This document shows positions 61,488 through 64,000 of a stretch of DNA of 64,000 nt, piece by piece. Location: assembly GCA_052139695.1 (NCBI GenBank), contig JBKQWF010000307.1:75723-139722 (forward strand), in the 5' to 3' direction. The position numbers were made by a program, and so were the translations under genes. How positions within the stretch are numbered: the first letter of the stretch is position 1; each line of letters starts with the position of its first letter. The DNA comes from PLGF01 sp052139695. GTDB lineage: Bacteria > Verrucomicrobiota > Verrucomicrobiia > Limisphaerales > Palsa-1400. The notes under the pieces were generated by a model, which searched no databases, was not told the DNA's origin, and saw only the letters and a program-made list of their open reading frames with translations.

Positions 61488-62404
61488 AAACCAGTCCGTT
61501 TTTTAAGCAGGCGGACCTGGTAGTTCAGCTCATCCCATTCGTGAACGCAGAGACTTGCTTCGCGCTCAAAGGCGGGACGGCGATCAATTTTTTTGTCCGC
61601 AATTTTCCTCGCCTGTCGGTGGATATTGACCTGGTTTACGTGCCCGTGGAGAACCGTGAGACCTCCCTGGGTGGGATTAATGCAGCTCTTCAGCGCATGG
61701 CCGACAAAATTCGCCGCTCAATGCCGACGGCGCAAGTGACGGAACGGAAGATCGCCGGCCAAAATCATGTCGTCAAATTGACCGTACGCGTACCGAACCT
61801 CGGTGAAGCTAAAATTGAACCCAACATTGTCCTGCGCGGAGTGGTGCATCCAACAACAGAACGCACGTTGGTCCCAAGAGCAGTGGACGCGTTCGGGCGA
61901 TCTGCCGCCATTCGGACGTTGTCATTGGCGGAGCTCTATGGTGGAAAGCTTTGTGCTGCCTTGGACCGCCAACATCCGCGCGATCTATTTGACGTGCATG
62001 GCTTGTTTCAGGCGGAAGGAATCACCCACGAGATTCGCCGCGCGCTCGTTATTTTTCTGGCAAGTCACGACCGCCCGATGAACGAGCTACTCAACCCAAA
62101 TCGGCAAAACTTGCAGCAAATCTTCGCCGATCAATTTGAAGGGATGACACTGGACCCGCTGCCGCTTGCAGAACTGGAAAATGCACGGGAGCGATTGATC
62201 GAGCAGATCAATCGTGATTTGACGAACATTGAACGGGAATTTTTGCTCTCCATGAAACAGCTTGCGCCAAAATGGGATCTGCTCGGAATCCCTGGTCTCG
62301 ACCAGTTGCCTGGACTCCAGTGGAAACTCTACAACTTGCGCAAGATGGATCCGGCGAAACGCTTGACGGCTGAAAAACTCCTCCGCCGCAAGCTTGGATT
62401 GTAA
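61484..62404 (+). CDS. AbiEii/AbiGii family nucleotidyltransferase toxin
   Basis: 306 residues. The DNA-polymerase-beta-type nucleotidyltransferase motifs are CFALKGGTAINFFVRNF and the metal-binding LSVDIDLVYVP. Downstream are LSLAELYGGKLCAALDRQHP and RDLFDVHGLF, containing the conserved Lys and Asp of the family. AbiEii-type toxins transfer nucleotides, with tRNA acceptor ends reported as targets for related enzymes. That is notable because this one sits inside a tRNA-like array. The gene is intact and stops ~50 bases before the right-hand repeat. Confidence 0.9.
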   Translation: MKTSPFFKQADLVVQLIPFVNAETCFALKGGTAINFFVRNFPRLSVDIDLVYVPVENRETSLGGINAALQRMADKIRRSMPTAQVTERKIAGQNHVVKLTVRVPNLGEAKIEPNIVLRGVVHPTTERTLVPRAVDAFGRSAAIRTLSLAELYGGKLCAALDRQHPRDLFDVHGLFQAEGITHEIRRALVIFLASHDRPMNELLNPNRQNLQQIFADQFEGMTLDPLPLAELENARERLIEQINRDLTNIEREFLLSMKQLAPKWDLLGIPGLDQLPGLQWKLYNLRKMDPAKRLTAEKLLRRKLGL

Positions 62405-62456
62405 GGTGGCGCTGCTGGACGAAGCGACCGATAGTGCGCGTCTAACTCGATTTCAT

Positions 62457-62493
62457 TACAAAAGAAATCCGCAGGCTGCTGCATGGAGGCGAA
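62457..62493 (+). repeat. 37-bp direct repeat, copy 2 (5' half of the Thr-like gene only)
   Basis: Identical to 60551-60587. On the minus strand it gives the acceptor 5' strand, mini D arm and anticodon loop of the Thr(TGT)-like gene. Beyond the anticodon loop (toward 62456) the sequence departs and no 3' half follows. Six bases separate it from the Met-like gene. It is the right boundary of the AbiE cassette. Confidence 0.9.
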
Positions 62494-62496
62494 AAA

Positions 62497-62567
62497 GGTC
62501 GCAGTCCCCAGTGCTGCCCTGGGCTGGGCTGGCTTATGACGCCTGCCTGAACGCTGGTTCGACTGCG
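62497..62567 (-). tRNA. Degenerate tRNA-like element, anticodon CAT
   Basis: About 70 bases. Acceptor CGCAGTC/GACTGCG is perfect; mini D arm GAAC-CAGC-GTTC; anticodon arm GGCAGGC/GCCAGCC with one A-A mismatch and loop GTCATAA (anticodon CAT); T stem CCCAG/CTGGG with T loop GGCAGCA. The end reads ACCT where ACCA would be expected. The layout resembles the Thr(TGT)-like gene (same CAGC D loop, long anticodon arm). Least certain member of the array. Confidence 0.45.
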
Positions 62568-62597
62568 GGTGCTTGCGCACTGCAACCATTCTGAAGC

Positions 62598-62672
62598 TGC
62601 AGCCCCCACCCGGAATTGCACCGAACTGGCTCCCATACCAAAGGAGTGCATCGCTCAAAATGCTTTGGGGGC
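62598..62672 (-). tRNA. tRNA-like gene, anticodon GGT (Thr)
   Basis: 75 bases. Acceptor GCCCCCA/TGGGGGC; D stem GCAT/ATGC around loop TTTGAGCG; anticodon stem CTCCT/GGGAG with loop TTGGTAT (anticodon GGT); variable CCAG; T stem TTCGG/CCGGG with T loop TGCAATT. All stems close. The discriminator is T and the 3' end is GCA, not CCA, so end repair would be needed. Eight bases separate it from the Glu-like gene. Confidence 0.65.
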
Positions 62673-62680
62673 ATGAAAAT

Positions 62681-62758
62681 TGGCGTCCCTGGCCGGCTTC
62701 GCTCCGGTTATCTCCTGCATGAGAGGCAGGCGTGTTGGTCTGGGCAACAGACGGGGAC
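62681..62758 (-). tRNA. tRNA-Glu(CTC)-like gene with atypical T loop
   Basis: 78 bases including CCA. Acceptor GTCCCCG/CAGGGAC (one mismatch) with discriminator G; D stem TGTT/AACA around loop GCCCAGACC; anticodon stem CCTGC/GCAGG with loop CTCTCAT (anticodon CTC); variable AGATA; T stem ACCGG/CCGGC (outer pair mismatched) with T loop AGCGAAG. First member of the array in the direction of transcription; I see no further member upstream. Confidence 0.7.
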
Positions 62759-62861
62759 AATTACGATCGGGGAAATCTTGGGTCCTGGTGTCGAGCAGCT
62801 ATAATACTGCCGGGGCACTCGATGCCACGCTTCCTGCTGACTTGAATGCGCGCCAAGCCGC

Positions 62862-63932
62862 ATGCAAACTGGCGGGAGCGGACGAAAAACAGAAAACCCG
62901 CCATTTATGCGCTCTGTCATCACGAATGCTGTTTCTGCCTTTGTCTTCGTCAAGGTGCTGTCCGATCTTTTGGCTGGTTGGCTGTCCAAAGATAAACAGG
63001 AGCGAGTTCGCGGGTTGTGGCAACGACTACAATCCCAATGGGAGAAGGATGGTGTTGAAAAGGTTGTGGAAAGTGCCGTGGGTTGGCTAAATTCGACTTT
63101 CGACGAGGTTTTTGGTCAACGGCCGTTCTCCCGTCACTCTTTCACGAGATGCCTTATCATCGGTCCGCTTCTCTTGGGGGCGTGCCTTGGCGTTTATGGA
63201 CTTTGGCTCAAACTGCCTTTTGCCATGCATAACTTGCCATGGGTATCCTATCGAGAGTCGCTGGAAATATTGAAAAAAGCCGCAGCCGATCCAAAAACGA
63301 AGGCTGGCGCGGAATCAGTTTGGCAAAACCTCCGAGACTTGAGCCAACTACACGGATGGGCCTACGAAGCAATCTATACCATCTATTTTCTTCTGGTCGT
63401 TATCGCCGTTATAGCCGTCTTGCTCTGGCTTAACTTGGGTATTAGCCGCCTCTTTCTGCGGGAAATCGCCGGGACAAAGACGCTTTTTGCCGGCCTTGTC
63501 CTGACGATAACAAACACGATATTTGTTTTGATAATGGGGATGTCTGCCTCCCTGATGTTGTTTATCCTGACAAATGTTTGGACCTGGCCCTTTGCCTCCG
63601 TTCCGTTGGCTGTCTCATCTTGGTCAGTACTCTTAGGGGGTGGCATGGCTGCAGGCGCCAGCATTTTGCTGTGGTTGGTGGCTGAGCCGTGGCTCAGGGT
63701 GGTAGTAATACTGTCACTCCTTCCATTGTTTCTTACGGTTGCAGCCGTCGCAACAGCTTGCGTCGGTGTAGTTTTCCGCAACCAAATAAACAGGGTCGTT
63801 TCAAAAGTACTAAGGAGCCGCGCAAAAATAACTGTCACAGTTAATGCGATATTGTGTAGTTCCACTCGCCATGACTCAAATTCGGCGCCGGTACGCTCCT
63901 CAATCTCGGGAATCACCAAATGCGCCAGATAG
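62862..63932 (+). CDS. Multi-spanning membrane protein of unknown function, 3' end altered
   Basis: 356 residues (ATG 62907 is an alternative start). About seven hydrophobic helices are visible from residue ~107 on (CLIIGPLLLGACLGVYGLWL; YTIYFLLVVIAVIAVLLWL; LFAGLVLTITNTIFVLIMGM; LPLFLTVAAVATACVGVVF). A ~100-residue charged N-terminal part precedes them, with the segment DKQERVRGLWQRLQSQWEKD. No family recognised. The last ~17 codons are antisense to the start of a DsbA-family gene, so the native C-terminus has been lost or replaced at about 63880. A TATAAT at 62800 with TTGGGT 16 bases before it is a possible promoter. Confidence 0.6.
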   Translation: MQTGGSGRKTENPPFMRSVITNAVSAFVFVKVLSDLLAGWLSKDKQERVRGLWQRLQSQWEKDGVEKVVESAVGWLNSTFDEVFGQRPFSRHSFTRCLIIGPLLLGACLGVYGLWLKLPFAMHNLPWVSYRESLEILKKAAADPKTKAGAESVWQNLRDLSQLHGWAYEAIYTIYFLLVVIAVIAVLLWLNLGISRLFLREIAGTKTLFAGLVLTITNTIFVLIMGMSASLMLFILTNVWTWPFASVPLAVSSWSVLLGGGMAAGASILLWLVAEPWLRVVVILSLLPLFLTVAAVATACVGVVFRNQINRVVSKVLRSRAKITVTVNAILCSSTRHDSNSAPVRSSISGITKCAR

Positions 63933-63976
63933 GAATTGGGACTGCCGAAGTCGAAATGGAATTCCACTTTAGCCAT
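63875..63976 (-). pseudogene. DsbA-family (2-hydroxychromene-2-carboxylate isomerase-like) 5' fragment
   Basis: From ATG 63976, behind GGGAGG, the first 34 codons read MAKVEFHFDFGSPNSYLAHL and VIPEIEERTGAEFE, the typical opening of the DsbA-like isomerase family. After that the open frame is antisense to the membrane-protein gene and has no homology. The normal gene would have ~200 codons. The active-site region survives but the rest is gone. Confidence 0.75.
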
Positions 63977-64000
63977 CTCACCAAACCTCCCGATACGGAC

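Noticed and set aside
59449..62493. Integron attC sites around the toxin-antitoxin cassette
   Set aside because: GTCTAAC- and GTTAGAC-like heptamers occur near 59500 and 62440, but never as a matched inverted pair. They fall in tRNA-like D arms or alone, and no integron integrase is visible.

Overview
The window looks like a chromosomal contig from an anaerobic or facultatively anaerobic Verrucomicrobiota-like bacterium. I infer this from family resemblance of the large exported proteins, the sensor kinases, the planctomycete/verrucomicrobial-type HNH nuclease and the sigma factors. No rRNA or other phylogenetic marker is present, so the assignment is provisional.

Layout. 1-4.1 kb (minus): a response regulator followed by an RND efflux pump (permease, then adaptor running off the left edge). 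4.4-6.5 kb (plus): an exported-type protein gene broken by an in-frame TAG, translationally coupled to an M19 dipeptidase. 6.6-9.2 kb (plus): an ECF sigma factor, a small membrane protein and a large anchored protein. 9.4-18 kb (minus): two giant sensor kinases with nearly the same kinase core but different sensor halves. 18.1-19.4 kb: a PhoPQ-activated-type hydrolase. 19.5-35.7 kb (minus): one long operon feoA-nuoABCD-nuoIHJKL-nuoM-nuoM-nuoN-nifJ. It encodes a complex I with two NuoM subunits and no NuoEFG, ending in pyruvate:ferredoxin oxidoreductase. 36.2-37.4 kb: hemA behind a structured, possibly cobalamin-sensing leader.

37.5-53 kb is a c-type cytochrome region. Two nonaheme cytochromes, a GldG-like protein, an MtrA-like cytochrome and an MtrB-like porin form one unit. 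A divergent GntR/ABC operon separates it from two monohaem cytochromes, an ImcH-like heptahaem NapC/NirT cytochrome and a CbcL-like undecahaem/b-type fusion. About 46 c-haem motifs lie within 16 kb. Together these could carry electrons from quinol through the periplasm and across the outer membrane.

53-64 kb is a mosaic accessory region. It holds a truncated Fic gene abutting a truncated release-factor-like gene, a sigma factor broken by an 8-bp tandem duplication ahead of intact anti-sigma and metal-sensor-like genes, PAP2, YjbQ and SnoaL genes, and gene fragments at further junctions. From 58.6 to 62.8 kb, on the minus strand, is an array of nine tRNA-like genes spaced mostly 1-8 nt apart, followed by an HNH endonuclease. 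All nine have G55-C56-purine in the T loop instead of T55-C56. The array is split by an SGNH hydrolase gene and by an AbiEi/AbiEii toxin-antitoxin cassette that appears to have inserted into one of the tRNA-like genes, leaving a 37-bp direct repeat. This array is the most unusual thing I see in the window.
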